A stretch of DNA of 38,686 nucleotides. Origin: CAYNGH01 sp964396845 (GTDB lineage Bacteria > Vulcanimicrobiota > JAJTBE01 > CAYNGH01). The stretch lies in the NCBI GenBank assembly GCA_964396845.1, contig CAYNGH010000016.1, positions 1-38,686 on the forward strand. The letters run 5' to 3'. The translations under genes and the position numbers were made by a program. How positions within the stretch are numbered: position 1 is the first letter of the stretch; each line of letters opens with the position of its first letter. Shown piece after piece: positions 24,709 through 33,413 of this stretch. Under the pieces are notes generated by a model, which made no database searches, had not been told where the DNA came from, and saw only the letters and a list, made by a program, of their open reading frames with translations.

Positions 24709-25792
24709 TAAAGGATGTGCCCAGCCCCGGCCCTTCACTCTCAGCCCGAATTGTTCCACCGTGCACCTGCAGGATCTTCCGGGCAATGGCAAGACCGAAA
24801 CCGGTTCCATGATCCCGGTCCCTGGTATAGCCGGGGATAAAAATCTTTTCCAGGTTTTTTCTTTCCACGCCGATGCCGTTGTCTTTGAGGATAATTTCCA
24901 GTTGGATTCCTTTGCGATTATAGCTTACTTCAATCAGGTGATGATCTTTTTGGGGATCATGGAATTTAATGGAGTTTTCTATCAGGTTGGAGAAAAGCTG
25001 TTGCATGCAGAACATGTCTGCAATTACCGGCGGAAAACCCTCTTGAATATCAATACGGCTGTTGGGATGGAGTTTGCTGGTCAGGAATACCTGTCGGATA
25101 ATCTGATCCAGATGCAGTGGCGCGGTTTCAAGAGGGCCGCTGCCATACTGGGACAGGGATGAAAGCCTGTCCACCAGCTTTATCAGATAGTCTGCCTGGT
25201 TCAGAAGACGGCTTCGGTATTTCTGGAAAAGTTCCAAGTCCCCTTCCACCACATGGAGATAACCCTTCAAATTTCTCAGAGGATTTTTCAGCTCGTGGCT
25301 CAGGGTGTATATGAATTCATCCACGATGTTCTTCTGGGTTTCCAACAGGGACTGACATCCTTTGTCCTGGCTCAGATCCCGGACGACACAGTAGAGGATA
25401 GGGCCGTTATATTCACCGGGCTGACCGGACATGACCATTTCACAGGGGACAAGCCGGCCACTGTTGTGGATAAAATCCAGCTCCAGGTAAAGGGGTTCTC
25501 CCTGGACAACCTGATCTTTACTGGAGAGGAAGTTCTTGGTAAAATACCTGTATGATTCTTCGGTTATGAAGCGGTTCAGCTTGCTTCCGGCCAGTTCTCG
25601 GGGTTTTTTGCCCAGTATGAGAGCGCTGGAATTGCTGGCATGTATGATACTGCCGTCGGATAAAATTTTCAGAAGCAGATAAGAAGAAGAACTCAGGCAA
25701 GTTTCGGAAGAATCCCCAGTCCCTGATGTTATAATTTTCGTTTCTGAATCTGTATTGTAAGGCTTGGTGATGTTTTGTCTGTCTTGTTTCAT
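24608..25792 (-). CDS. cytosolic PAS-domain sensor histidine kinase
   Basis: 394 residues. After a Ser/Thr-rich N-terminus come a PAS domain (about 36-140, with GSIIHASNSSALILG), a dimerisation/phosphotransfer helix with phospho-acceptor His166 in TLSHELKNPLRNLKGYL, and an HATPase domain with N-box NLIENSIKF, G1 KDNGIGVE and G2 GTGFGLAIARKI. There is no membrane segment, so the PAS domain senses a cytosolic signal. No response-regulator gene adjoins it. The start is ATG 25792, with AGGTG about three bases upstream. The C-terminal 33 residues are encoded opposite the end of the DHH-polymerase fusion; the last beta strand (FIICIP) lies at the edge of that overlap, and the remainder is a polar tail. 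Confidence 0.92.
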   Translation of the reverse strand: MKQDRQNITKPYNTDSETKIITSGTGDSSETCLSSSSYLLLKILSDGSIIHASNSSALILGKKPRELAGSKLNRFITEESYRYFTKNFLSSKDQVVQGEPLYLELDFIHNSGRLVPCEMVMSGQPGEYNGPILYCVVRDLSQDKGCQSLLETQKNIVDEFIYTLSHELKNPLRNLKGYLHVVEGDLELFQKYRSRLLNQADYLIKLVDRLSSLSQYGSGPLETAPLHLDQIIRQVFLTSKLHPNSRIDIQEGFPPVIADMFCMQQLFSNLIENSIKFHDPQKDHHLIEVSYNRKGIQLEIILKDNGIGVERKNLEKIFIPGYTRDRDHGTGFGLAIARKILQVHGGTIRAESEGPGLGTSFIICIPRDGSLGNSLDRRDESGDPENNPWHLPPM

Positions 25793-26032
25793 ATTCACCT
25801 GATTGTCTGTATTATTGCAAGGCCTGCCTATATTATTCCCGAAATATCAAAAAAAAACTACCTTTTTATGTAAATAATATGTAAATACGATTAAGATATA
25901 TTAACAAAAAAGTGTTTTGAGGGAATTAATGTTTCAAAAATGTTAAATGGCAATTTTATGTGTCGGCAAGGATAACTGCCGCCGGCAGAGAAAATGTGAC
26001 CACTGAAACTTGAAAATGAAAGGTGATGCAAA
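25793..26032. promoter_or_regulatory. AT-rich divergent region with an 11-bp-spaced direct repeat
   Basis: ATGTAAATA occurs at 25868-25876 and again at 25879-25887, in direct orientation with an 11-base period, one turn of the helix. This spacing is typical of sites bound by OmpR/PhoB-type regulators. It lies 76 bases upstream of the histidine kinase start and about 145 upstream of the phosphoglycerate mutase start. A further AT tract (TTAAGATATATTAAC) follows. No gene is visible; the region must hold both promoters. Confidence 0.45.
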
Positions 26033-27247
26033 TTGATAGATCATGAATTAATTAAAAAACTGAAAGTTAAAAATGACAAAAAAATCGTTCTGCTGGTTTT
26101 TGACGGACTCGGCGGTCTTCCTCACAGGGAAACCGGACTGACAGAGCTGGAGGCAGCCCACAGCCCCAATCTTGATGCCCTGGCCCAGAAAGCTGCATGT
26201 GGCCTGACAATACCCATTGCACCGGGGATTACTCCTGGATCCGGGCCGGCTCATCTCTCGCTTTTTGGATACGATCCCATAAAAATGGAAGTTGGTCGGG
26301 GGATCTTATCGGCCCTGGGGATTGATTTCCCCGTGGACAGAAACGATGTGGCCGCAAGAATTAACTTTTGCACAGTGGATGAAAAGGGCATTGTGACAGA
26401 TCGCCGGGCCGGCAGAATACCCACCGAGAAGAATATTGAGCTTTCGGCAATGATAGAAAAAAATGTCAAAATTCCGGGAGTTGAAATTTTCTTCAGGCCT
26501 GAGAAAGAACACCGGGCGGCATTGATTATCCGGGGGGAAGGGCTTTCTGATCGCCTTGACGATACTGACCCTCAGCACACAGGAGAAAAACCTCTGGAGT
26601 GCCGGCCCACCGACGGCAGTCCCCAGGCAGAAAAAACCGCAGTCATGGTAAATGACATAATCAGGCAGATAGGGGAGATTCTCAAAGATCATCACCCCGC
26701 AAACATGGTTTTGACCAGAGGGTTTGCCAAACACCCCAAGATGGAAACCATGGAGGACATATACGGCCTCAAATGTGCCGCCATAGCCAATTATCCCATG
26801 TATCGGGGTCTTGCCAAGCTGGTGGGCATGGATGTTCTGCCCAACCCCGGCAGTTACGAGGGAGAATTTGCCCAGCTGGAGGAAAATTTTGACAAATATG
26901 ACTTCTTCTTTGTTCACATCAAAGGGACAGATTCTGCCGGGGAAGACGGCAGTTATGAGAGAAAGATGAAAACCATTGAAGAAGTTGACCTTCTTCTCCC
27001 CCGGCTGTTAAAATTAAAACCTGATGTCATCACTGTAACTGGGGATCATTCGACTCCTTCCCAGATGATGGCACATTCGTGGCATCCCGTGCCTACCTTG
27101 ATATATTCAGCTCTGGGCAGGCCTGATCGGACAGAAACCTTTGGCGAAAGGGAATGCGCCCTGGGACTTCTGGGGACTTTCAATGCCACATACCTGATGC
27201 CCCTGATGATGGCAAAGGCTATGAAGCTCAATAAATTTGGCGCCTGA
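26033..27247 (+). CDS. apgM: 2,3-bisphosphoglycerate-independent phosphoglycerate mutase, archaeal type
   Basis: 404-residue member of the alkaline phosphatase superfamily that interconverts 3- and 2-phosphoglycerate in glycolysis. The opening KKIVLLVFDGLGGLP (metal Asp), the nucleophile region GSGPAHLSLFGYDP and C-terminal TVTGDHSTPSQMMAHSWHPVP (metal Asp/His) are all present. FFVHIKGTDSAGEDG supplies the remaining ligands. The length and the GVEIFFRPEKEHRAALIIRG segment match the short archaeal-type group rather than the roughly 510-residue bacterial GpmI. The start is TTG 26033, with AAAGGTG about eight bases upstream; no ATG is available nearby. The next gene, on the same strand, begins 65 bases after its stop. 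Confidence 0.93.
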   Translation: MIDHELIKKLKVKNDKKIVLLVFDGLGGLPHRETGLTELEAAHSPNLDALAQKAACGLTIPIAPGITPGSGPAHLSLFGYDPIKMEVGRGILSALGIDFPVDRNDVAARINFCTVDEKGIVTDRRAGRIPTEKNIELSAMIEKNVKIPGVEIFFRPEKEHRAALIIRGEGLSDRLDDTDPQHTGEKPLECRPTDGSPQAEKTAVMVNDIIRQIGEILKDHHPANMVLTRGFAKHPKMETMEDIYGLKCAAIANYPMYRGLAKLVGMDVLPNPGSYEGEFAQLEENFDKYDFFFVHIKGTDSAGEDGSYERKMKTIEEVDLLLPRLLKLKPDVITVTGDHSTPSQMMAHSWHPVPTLIYSALGRPDRTETFGERECALGLLGTFNATYLMPLMMAKAMKLNKFGA

Positions 27248-27312
27248 TTCAGATGTTCTAATGTGAACAGCCCTGGGTATGACAACAATGACAACGATGA
27301 ATGGAGAAAGAA

Positions 27313-28104
27313 ATGCCCGACAGGACAAGGCCGGGAGAAAAACTTCTGCAGTTTCATACATATCTGATTTATGGCTTTCTTTACCTGCCTATTTTTGTGC
27401 TGGTGCTCTATTCATTCAACCAGGCCCCCAGAGGCGCCAGCTGGCAGGGCTTCACCCTGGACTGGTATTTCCGGCTCATGGGAAACGGCGAACTGCTAAG
27501 AGCGCTTCAGAACAGCCTGAAGGTGGGATTGATAGCCACGGTTTTTTCCACGGTCACAGGCACTATGGCGGCCCTGGCCCTGGTGCGCTATGATTTCAGG
27601 GGAAAGGCCTTCTTCGACAGCGCCATATTCATTCCCATGCTGATTCCGGAGATTGTCATGGGAGTAGCTCTGCTTACTATTTTTGTAGGTGTCGGAGTAC
27701 GGCTTTCTCTACTGACGGTGATCCTGGCGCATATTGCTTTTTGCTCCAGCTATGTGGCAGTCACCGTCAAGGCCCGCCTCCATGGTTTCAACAGAACCCT
27801 TGAAGAAGCTTCCATGGATCTTGGTGCCGATGAATGGACCACCTTCCGGAAGGTAACCCTGCCATTGATTTTTCCTGGTATTCTGGCAGGGGCAATGCTG
27901 GCATTTACTCTTTCCTTTGATGATTTTGTCATCACCTTTTTTAATGCAGGGGTCGGGGCAACAACTCTTCCCCTGAAGATTTACTCCATGCTCAAGTTTG
28001 GAGTAACACCGGAGATTAATGCAATATCCACATTAATGCTGACAGTTACATTTGTTTTGATGATTGTATTTGACAGGATTCAGGCGCAACAGGAGAAAAA
28101 GTAA
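27313..28104 (+). CDS. ABC-transporter permease, spermidine/putrescine PotC type
   Basis: 263-residue inner-membrane permease with about six hydrophobic segments. The EAA loop that contacts the ATPase is clear (EEASMDLGADEWTTFRKV, then LPLIFPGI). Details such as YLPIFVLVLYSFNQ, LTIFVGVG and LSFDDFVITFF match PotC. The other subunits (PotA ATPase, PotB permease, PotD binding protein) are not in the window, so they must be encoded elsewhere or the gene is a displaced orphan. ATG 27313, with GGAG seven bases upstream, is preferred to the upstream ATG 27301. An intrinsic-terminator-like hairpin follows its stop. Polyamine specificity is inferred from the family. Confidence 0.9.
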   Translation: MPDRTRPGEKLLQFHTYLIYGFLYLPIFVLVLYSFNQAPRGASWQGFTLDWYFRLMGNGELLRALQNSLKVGLIATVFSTVTGTMAALALVRYDFRGKAFFDSAIFIPMLIPEIVMGVALLTIFVGVGVRLSLLTVILAHIAFCSSYVAVTVKARLHGFNRTLEEASMDLGADEWTTFRKVTLPLIFPGILAGAMLAFTLSFDDFVITFFNAGVGATTLPLKIYSMLKFGVTPEINAISTLMLTVTFVLMIVFDRIQAQQEKK

Positions 28105-28114
28105 CATCTGCAGG

Positions 28115-28140
28115 AACCGCCGGCAGGAGCGGTTTTTCTT
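28115..28140 (+). terminator. intrinsic terminator or attenuator before the kinase/TPR gene
   Basis: AACCGC (28115-28120) pairs with GCGGTT (28129-28134) over an eight-base loop, and the stem runs into TTTTTCTT. The Shine-Dalgarno GGAGGT of the next gene begins directly after, at 28141. This should end much of the transcription from the permease gene and reduce read-through into the kinase gene. Confidence 0.65.
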
Positions 28141-28150
28141 GGAGGTTTAG

Positions 28151-31100
28151 TTGAGCGAAGTTTTCATCGGAAGATACCGGGTAATCGAGGAACTGGGCCG
28201 GGGAGGTATGGGGATTGTCTATCGGGCAGAGGACCCTGCCCTGGACAGGCCTGTTGCCATCAAGGTTCTGCCTCCCAAGAAGATGTCCAGCCAGAAGGCG
28301 ATAAAGCGCTTCCTCCGTGAAGCCAGGGTCTGTGCCCGGCTGGATCATTCCAACATCATCAAGATTCATGACATCGGCGAGCAGGAGGGTATTTATCATA
28401 TTGTCATGGAGCTGGTGGAAGGCCGATCCCTGCGGGACCTGATCGAGGAAAGGGATAGAATTGGCCAGATCGATATTGATCATATGGTGGATCTTTTTCT
28501 GCAGGCATGTGAAGCCCTTGCCTATGCTCATTCCAAGAAGGTTATCCACCGGGATATAAAACCCGACAATGTAATGCTCAGCTCCGATGGCAGGGTCAAG
28601 GTGATGGATTTCGGCCTGGCGGTTCTGGAGGATCGCCACAGCCTCACCGAGATGGGCCAGGTGATGGGGACCGTAGCATATTTTTCTCCTGAACAGGCCA
28701 AGGGAGATCCTGCCGATGCCAGATCGGATCTTTATTCTCTTGGCGCGGTGTTTTTTGAGATGCTCACAAACCAGCTGGTTTTTCAAGCAAAGAACCCCGC
28801 AGAAATGATTACAAAACAGCTCACATCCCCGCCTCCCAACCCGAAGATTTACAACCCGGGCATACCTCCCGTGCTTTCCAACCTGGTTCTGAGGCTTTTA
28901 AAGAAGCATCCCGATGAACGGCCCCAGTCTGCGGAAGATGTAATCGAGGTGGTCAACCAATGGCTTGACAGCAAAAAACTGGGAGCCAGAGGAATAAGCC
29001 AGGTGAACCTTCCCCCGGCGCCGAACCTGGAAGACCTTAATCCTCCGGATCCCAGGGTTGTTGACAGGATGGCCAGGGATTTTGAAACGGGAGGTTTTGT
29101 CCCCCAGACCCTTGCCGATGAAGAGAAAGAAAGGGATGCCGGGTATTCCCGACAGGTATCTCCCCGACGGTCATCAGGGCCGGCCCGGAGAGAACCTGAT
29201 ACCCCGGCGGGAGGCAGTTTTGCCAGGGATTATGCCCCGGCAGGAGGCAGTTTTGATATTCCATCCCCCCGGGAGCCTGAGCCTGATTATCACCTGGAGA
29301 GCCGTCGGAAGCCTCCCCAGGATTTTGACAAGACTTATCAGGAGGTTACTCGAATCCCAGTGCCGGAATCTCCCCGTTCCCGGAAGCCTCCCGAAGTGAA
29401 TCCCACTGCCAACCCTTCACCAGTGGCCAGTCCCGACTGGATCGAAGAAACCGGCAAGGGAGAATGGAACCGTTACCAGCATGTGGTTGACAAGATCAAA
29501 CGGGACGAGGTGGCTCGGGAGCAGGCAGGCACCAGCGAAACTCCCCTTTCCTGCCCCCGCTGTGGAGCGGAGAATTCACCGGGACGCAGGTATTGTCACG
29601 AGTGCGGCAACCTGATCACCAGGGATCAGTTTTTATCTCAAAAGCAGGGTATGGCTCATCATGAACGGGGCAAGGAGCTTCTGCGGGAAAACAACCTTTC
29701 TGAAGCGGCTCAGGAATTCCGAGAGGCTGTAAAAAAACACCCCCGTCTGACGGAAGCCCATATGAGTCTTGGAAGAGTCCTGGGGGATCTTGGTGAGTAT
29801 AAGGACGCCAGGGCTGCATATCGGGAAGCCGCCCGCCAGATGCCCGACAACGCTTCGCCCCATGTTTTAATTGCAGACCTTTATCGTCTTGAGAACCGGC
29901 GGGACGATGCCATTTACGAATACCGGGAAGCAGCGAAGCTGGCCCCGTCGGATATCAGCATCCGGAACCAGTTGGCATTGTTGTTCTCTCAGAAGGGGGA
30001 CCTGGACCGGGCCATTGATGAATATCAGAGGATCCTGGTGGTGGACCCGGAAAACCTCGAAGCCCACCGACAGCTGGGATATATGTTCATGGCAAAGGAA
30101 CGTCTTGATGAGGCTATCCGGGAGTTCGAATGGGTTCTGACGGTGGACCCCCAGGATGAACAGATCCGCAATGTTCTTAGAACTCTTTATATCAAGAATG
30201 GCCGTCTTCGCAATGCTGAACAGACCTTCCATACCATGCTGGAGGAGAACCCCGAGGATTCCAAGGCCATGACTGCTCTGGCGGAAATATACGCTACCCA
30301 GAACCGGGTGGATCTTGCTCTGGATCAGCTGAACCGGGCCATCCGCAAAGATGAAAGCAATGTAGATGCACGCAAAAAGCTGGCAGACATATATCTTCAT
30401 CACAGCCGTCCGGATCTGGCAGTGTCAGAATTGGAAAAGGCAGCCCGGTTTCGTCCCGAAGACCCAGATCTTCACAGAAATCTGGGGAATATTTATCTTC
30501 AGAACAAGAAACTGGACAAGGCGCTCCTTCATTTTGAAAAGACCATATCCCTGGCTCCAGCCAGTGCGGAAATGCATCACAAGCTGGCCCGACTCTATAC
30601 CACCAAGGATTACTCGGAGCTTTCCATCAACGAATATAAAAAAGCAGTGAAGCTTGAACCTTACAATCCCCAGTACCGAGAAGACCTGAGCATGGCTCTC
30701 TATACTCAGAGGCGTTACGATGATGCCATCAAGGAGATGAAAAAAGCCGCCACCCTGGACGGCACCAATGTGGAATATCGAAAAGCTCTGGGGATAATGT
30801 TCGAAGAAAACAATCAGCTGGATGAAGCAGAGAAGCAGTTCAAACGGGTTATTCAGGACAATCCTCAAGATCCCATGGCCCAGGGGATGCTGGGACGGAT
30901 ATACTCCAAGCGGGGGCTTCTGAGCATGGCGGTGATGCAGTACAAGAAAGCTCTTGAGGCAAATCCCAACTCGCATCTTTTCCATGTTTATCTTGGCAAG
31001 GCCCTTGCCGGCCAGGGACGACAGGAGGAAGCTGTTCAGGCATTTCAGCGGGCTATTGAACTTGCTCCCGGCGGTGATGCCGCCCGGGGAAGCAGGATTC

Positions 31101-31798
31101 TGGGCAAGGCCTATGCAGATCTTGGCCGGGTATATCTTGAACAGGGGGATCTTTCCAAGGCCATGGATGTGTTGCGATCCGCCGAGGAGAATAATCCCAA
31201 CGACCCCACCATCATGCATTATCTGGGCATTCTATACGCCGACAGGACAAACTTTGAAAAAGCATTTCATTACCTGTCCATGGCAATGCGGATGGATCCT
31301 CAAAACACCGAGATTATGCGGGACATGGCATCGGTTTACCGGGAACGGGGTGACCTGACTCTGGCCCTTTCCATGATCAAGAAGGCTATGATGTCGGGAG
31401 AGGAAAATCTCGACAGCCACGAGATCCTGGCCCGGACCCTGGCAGATATGGGCCGTTACAACGAAGCCCAGTCAACCCTTTCCGGAGCCCTGGCGCAGTT
31501 TTCCGGTGAAGGTGACTACATCTACTGGCTCAAGGGAGTTCTGGCTGCAAAACAGAAGGACTGGGAAAGCGCGGTGCGTTATTATTCCCGAGCAGTAGAG
31601 CAGAACCCCGGCGAGTGGACATACCTACGGGATTACAGCAGAGCGCTGGAGGGGGCCGGTGAATATGCCAAGGCAGTGGAACAGCTTCAGCAGGCCCGGA
31701 ATCTGGTTACTGACAAGGATGTGGTCCAATCCCTGGACAGGGAGATTAAAAAGCTGGAAAAAGCAACCACAGGACGAAAAAGCCTGTTCGGAGGGTAA
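28151..31798 (+). CDS. Ser/Thr protein kinase-zinc ribbon-TPR solenoid protein, 1215 aa
   Basis: The N-terminal Hanks-type kinase is complete: Gly-loop GRGGMGIVY, Lys38 (VAIKVL), Glu57, catalytic HRDIKPDN (Asp135) and DFG at 153-155. A Pro/Ser/Arg-rich linker (about 275-465) follows, with a short duplicated PAGGSF string. A zinc ribbon then uses Cys468, Cys471, Cys482 and Cys485 (CPRCG...CHECG), and from about residue 500 to 1195 there are about 20 tandem TPR units. No membrane helix is present, so the protein is cytosolic. The TPR array should bind protein partners or substrates. The start is TTG 28151, with GGAGGT four bases upstream. The methyltransferase gene begins eight bases after its stop. 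Confidence 0.95.
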   Translation: MSEVFIGRYRVIEELGRGGMGIVYRAEDPALDRPVAIKVLPPKKMSSQKAIKRFLREARVCARLDHSNIIKIHDIGEQEGIYHIVMELVEGRSLRDLIEERDRIGQIDIDHMVDLFLQACEALAYAHSKKVIHRDIKPDNVMLSSDGRVKVMDFGLAVLEDRHSLTEMGQVMGTVAYFSPEQAKGDPADARSDLYSLGAVFFEMLTNQLVFQAKNPAEMITKQLTSPPPNPKIYNPGIPPVLSNLVLRLLKKHPDERPQSAEDVIEVVNQWLDSKKLGARGISQVNLPPAPNLEDLNPPDPRVVDRMARDFETGGFVPQTLADEEKERDAGYSRQVSPRRSSGPARREPDTPAGGSFARDYAPAGGSFDIPSPREPEPDYHLESRRKPPQDFDKTYQEVTRIPVPESPRSRKPPEVNPTANPSPVASPDWIEETGKGEWNRYQHVVDKIKRDEVAREQAGTSETPLSCPRCGAENSPGRRYCHECGNLITRDQFLSQKQGMAHHERGKELLRENNLSEAAQEFREAVKKHPRLTEAHMSLGRVLGDLGEYKDARAAYREAARQMPDNASPHVLIADLYRLENRRDDAIYEYREAAKLAPSDISIRNQLALLFSQKGDLDRAIDEYQRILVVDPENLEAHRQLGYMFMAKERLDEAIREFEWVLTVDPQDEQIRNVLRTLYIKNGRLRNAEQTFHTMLEENPEDSKAMTALAEIYATQNRVDLALDQLNRAIRKDESNVDARKKLADIYLHHSRPDLAVSELEKAARFRPEDPDLHRNLGNIYLQNKKLDKALLHFEKTISLAPASAEMHHKLARLYTTKDYSELSINEYKKAVKLEPYNPQYREDLSMALYTQRRYDDAIKEMKKAATLDGTNVEYRKALGIMFEENNQLDEAEKQFKRVIQDNPQDPMAQGMLGRIYSKRGLLSMAVMQYKKALEANPNSHLFHVYLGKALAGQGRQEEAVQAFQRAIELAPGGDAARGSRILGKAYADLGRVYLEQGDLSKAMDVLRSAEENNPNDPTIMHYLGILYADRTNFEKAFHYLSMAMRMDPQNTEIMRDMASVYRERGDLTLALSMIKKAMMSGEENLDSHEILARTLADMGRYNEAQSTLSGALAQFSGEGDYIYWLKGVLAAKQKDWESAVRYYSRAVEQNPGEWTYLRDYSRALEGAGEYAKAVEQLQQARNLVTDKDVVQSLDREIKKLEKATTGRKSLFGG

Positions 31799-31806
31799 AT
31801 ATATTT

Positions 31807-32703
31807 ATGAACCCCCAGGGAACCCGGACCAGCATTTATGGAGTGTCCAGCCGGCAAAACCACGATTCATCCATATTTTACAACACCCGGATGTATCATG
31901 ACAAAATGCCCGCCTCAAAAGTAAACTACTGCGAAAACCCCATCCCGGCAGAAACCATTGACCGGGTATTTTGTCACGATGCCCGGGATATGTGCCACAT
32001 TCCCGACAGATCAGTTCACCTGTGTGTCACATCACCGCCGTATAACGCATCAAAAGAATATGATGGGAACCTGACTATCGGGGAATATCGGCAACTGCTC
32101 ACAGACGTATTCCGGGAAGTCTTCCGGGTTCTGGTCCCCGGCGGCAGGCTGTGTATCAACATTGCCAACCTGGGACGGAAGCCATATATTCCCCTTCATT
32201 CTTTTGTTATTGCAGATATGCTGGATTTGGGTTTCCTGATGCGGGGCGAGATTATATGGAACAAGTCTGCCAGCGCAGGAGGATCCACCGCATGGGGATC
32301 CTGGATGTCCCCGTCCAATCCCACTTTGCGGGATGTTCACGAGTATATTATGATATTCTGCAAGGATACATTCAAACGTAAGCCACCGGAGAAACGGCAA
32401 CCCACCATCAGCCGGGATGATTTCCTGGCGTGGACAAAGTCTGTATGGGAGTTTCCCACCGAATCGGCGAAAAGGGTGGGGCATCCAGCACCATTTCCTA
32501 TTGAGCTACCCCGGCGGTTTATTGATCTTTATACATACCGGGGCGAAGTGGTGATAGACCCTTTCTGTGGATCCGGGACGACTTGTGTTGCGGCAAAGAT
32601 GTTGAATCGGCGGTTTATCGGGTATGATGTGAACCAGGAATACACCGAAACCGCCAGAGAACGAATTGCCAGGGCAGAATTAGAAAGATATGATAATGAT
32701 TGA
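31807..32703 (+). CDS. solitary DNA methyltransferase, beta-type order, TSPPY motif
   Basis: 298 residues. The catalytic motif TSPPYN (75-80) precedes the AdoMet-binding motif DPFCGSGTT (about 251-259), which is the beta-class order. A Ser rather than Asp in front of PPY is typical of N4-cytosine enzymes, though some N6-adenine enzymes also carry it. GHPAPFPIELPRRFIDL before motif I is a usual neighbour. The region between, about 90-220, holds the target-recognition part. No restriction endonuclease or specificity gene adjoins it, so it is probably a solitary, regulatory or orphan enzyme. ATG 31807 has GGAGGG 11 bases upstream; the first 40 residues before the conserved part are weakly constrained, so a later start is possible. 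It is co-directional with the kinase/TPR gene. Confidence 0.88.
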   Translation: MNPQGTRTSIYGVSSRQNHDSSIFYNTRMYHDKMPASKVNYCENPIPAETIDRVFCHDARDMCHIPDRSVHLCVTSPPYNASKEYDGNLTIGEYRQLLTDVFREVFRVLVPGGRLCINIANLGRKPYIPLHSFVIADMLDLGFLMRGEIIWNKSASAGGSTAWGSWMSPSNPTLRDVHEYIMIFCKDTFKRKPPEKRQPTISRDDFLAWTKSVWEFPTESAKRVGHPAPFPIELPRRFIDLYTYRGEVVIDPFCGSGTTCVAAKMLNRRFIGYDVNQEYTETARERIARAELERYDND

Positions 32704-32764
32704 TCAGTCACCGGGATCTATCCGATGAATTACTGATTAGAATTATGGGTATATTTCTGGCCAT

Positions 32765-33211
32765 TTATTTTAACATATCCTGAAACTGACCCTGAAGAGT
32801 TGGATAGGTATGATCCTGCCCCAGATACATAGATGCCAGTCGTTGGCGGTAGTCATTAACGGCTCCTTGAATTGCATCTTGGGCCATGACTGAGCAGTGA
32901 ATCTTATGTGGCGGAAGACCTCCCAGGTAATCCACAACCTGCCTGTCGGTAATATCCAGGGCATTATCCAGGGACAGCCCCTGCAGGATTACCGTGACAG
33001 CGCTGGCAGATGCAATGGCAGCACCACACCCCATCACCTGAAATGACGCCTCGGTTATAATGTCATCTTTAACTCGGATGAAAAGCTTCAAGGTATCACC
33101 GCAACCGGGATCCCCCGACTGATACACCCCGTCGGGGTTTTCCATGGCTCCTGCATTTCTTGGCCATCGGATGTGATCCATCACTGTATCGTTATATGGT
33201 AAGACTTCCAA
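32765..33211 (-). CDS. iron-sulfur cluster assembly scaffold, IscU/NifU N-terminal type
   Basis: 148 residues with the three cluster-binding cysteines of the family: Cys37 (GDPGCGD), Cys62 (MGCGAAIASAS) and Cys106 (HCSVMAQDAI). The opening YNDTVMDHIRWPRNAGAM matches YSxxVxDHxxxPRNxG of IscU. The protein is a scaffold on which 2Fe-2S or 4Fe-4S clusters are built and passed on. No cysteine desulfurase is next to it, and the C-terminal NifU thioredoxin-like part is absent. The start is TTG 33211, with GGGAG about 11 bases upstream; starting at the later ATG would remove conserved residues. It converges on the methyltransferase gene and is divergent from the TreT-like gene. Confidence 0.88.
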   Translation of the reverse strand: MEVLPYNDTVMDHIRWPRNAGAMENPDGVYQSGDPGCGDTLKLFIRVKDDIITEASFQVMGCGAAIASASAVTVILQGLSLDNALDITDRQVVDYLGGLPPHKIHCSVMAQDAIQGAVNDYRQRLASMYLGQDHTYPTLQGQFQDMLK

Positions 33212-33413
33212 TATAAGATTAACTCCCGGGCTTGTTTTGTCTTGTGTTTTCCAGTTTATTCCCCGAATCCTTCAAAGGATATCAACATATCGAGTATTTT
33301 TTGCAAAACCCGTGATGATGAATGACAGAGCAAAGGGTATCGGTGGTTTGCGTAGAAAATGTTTTTTGCGTCGGTGAGTTATTTTGCCGGAAATATATGA
33401 TGGAGGGGAATTT

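Noticed and set aside
25976..25988. CTGCC-GCC-GGCAG mini-hairpin before apgM
   Set aside because: Five-base stem with a three-base loop and no T-run; too small to call a terminator or riboswitch.
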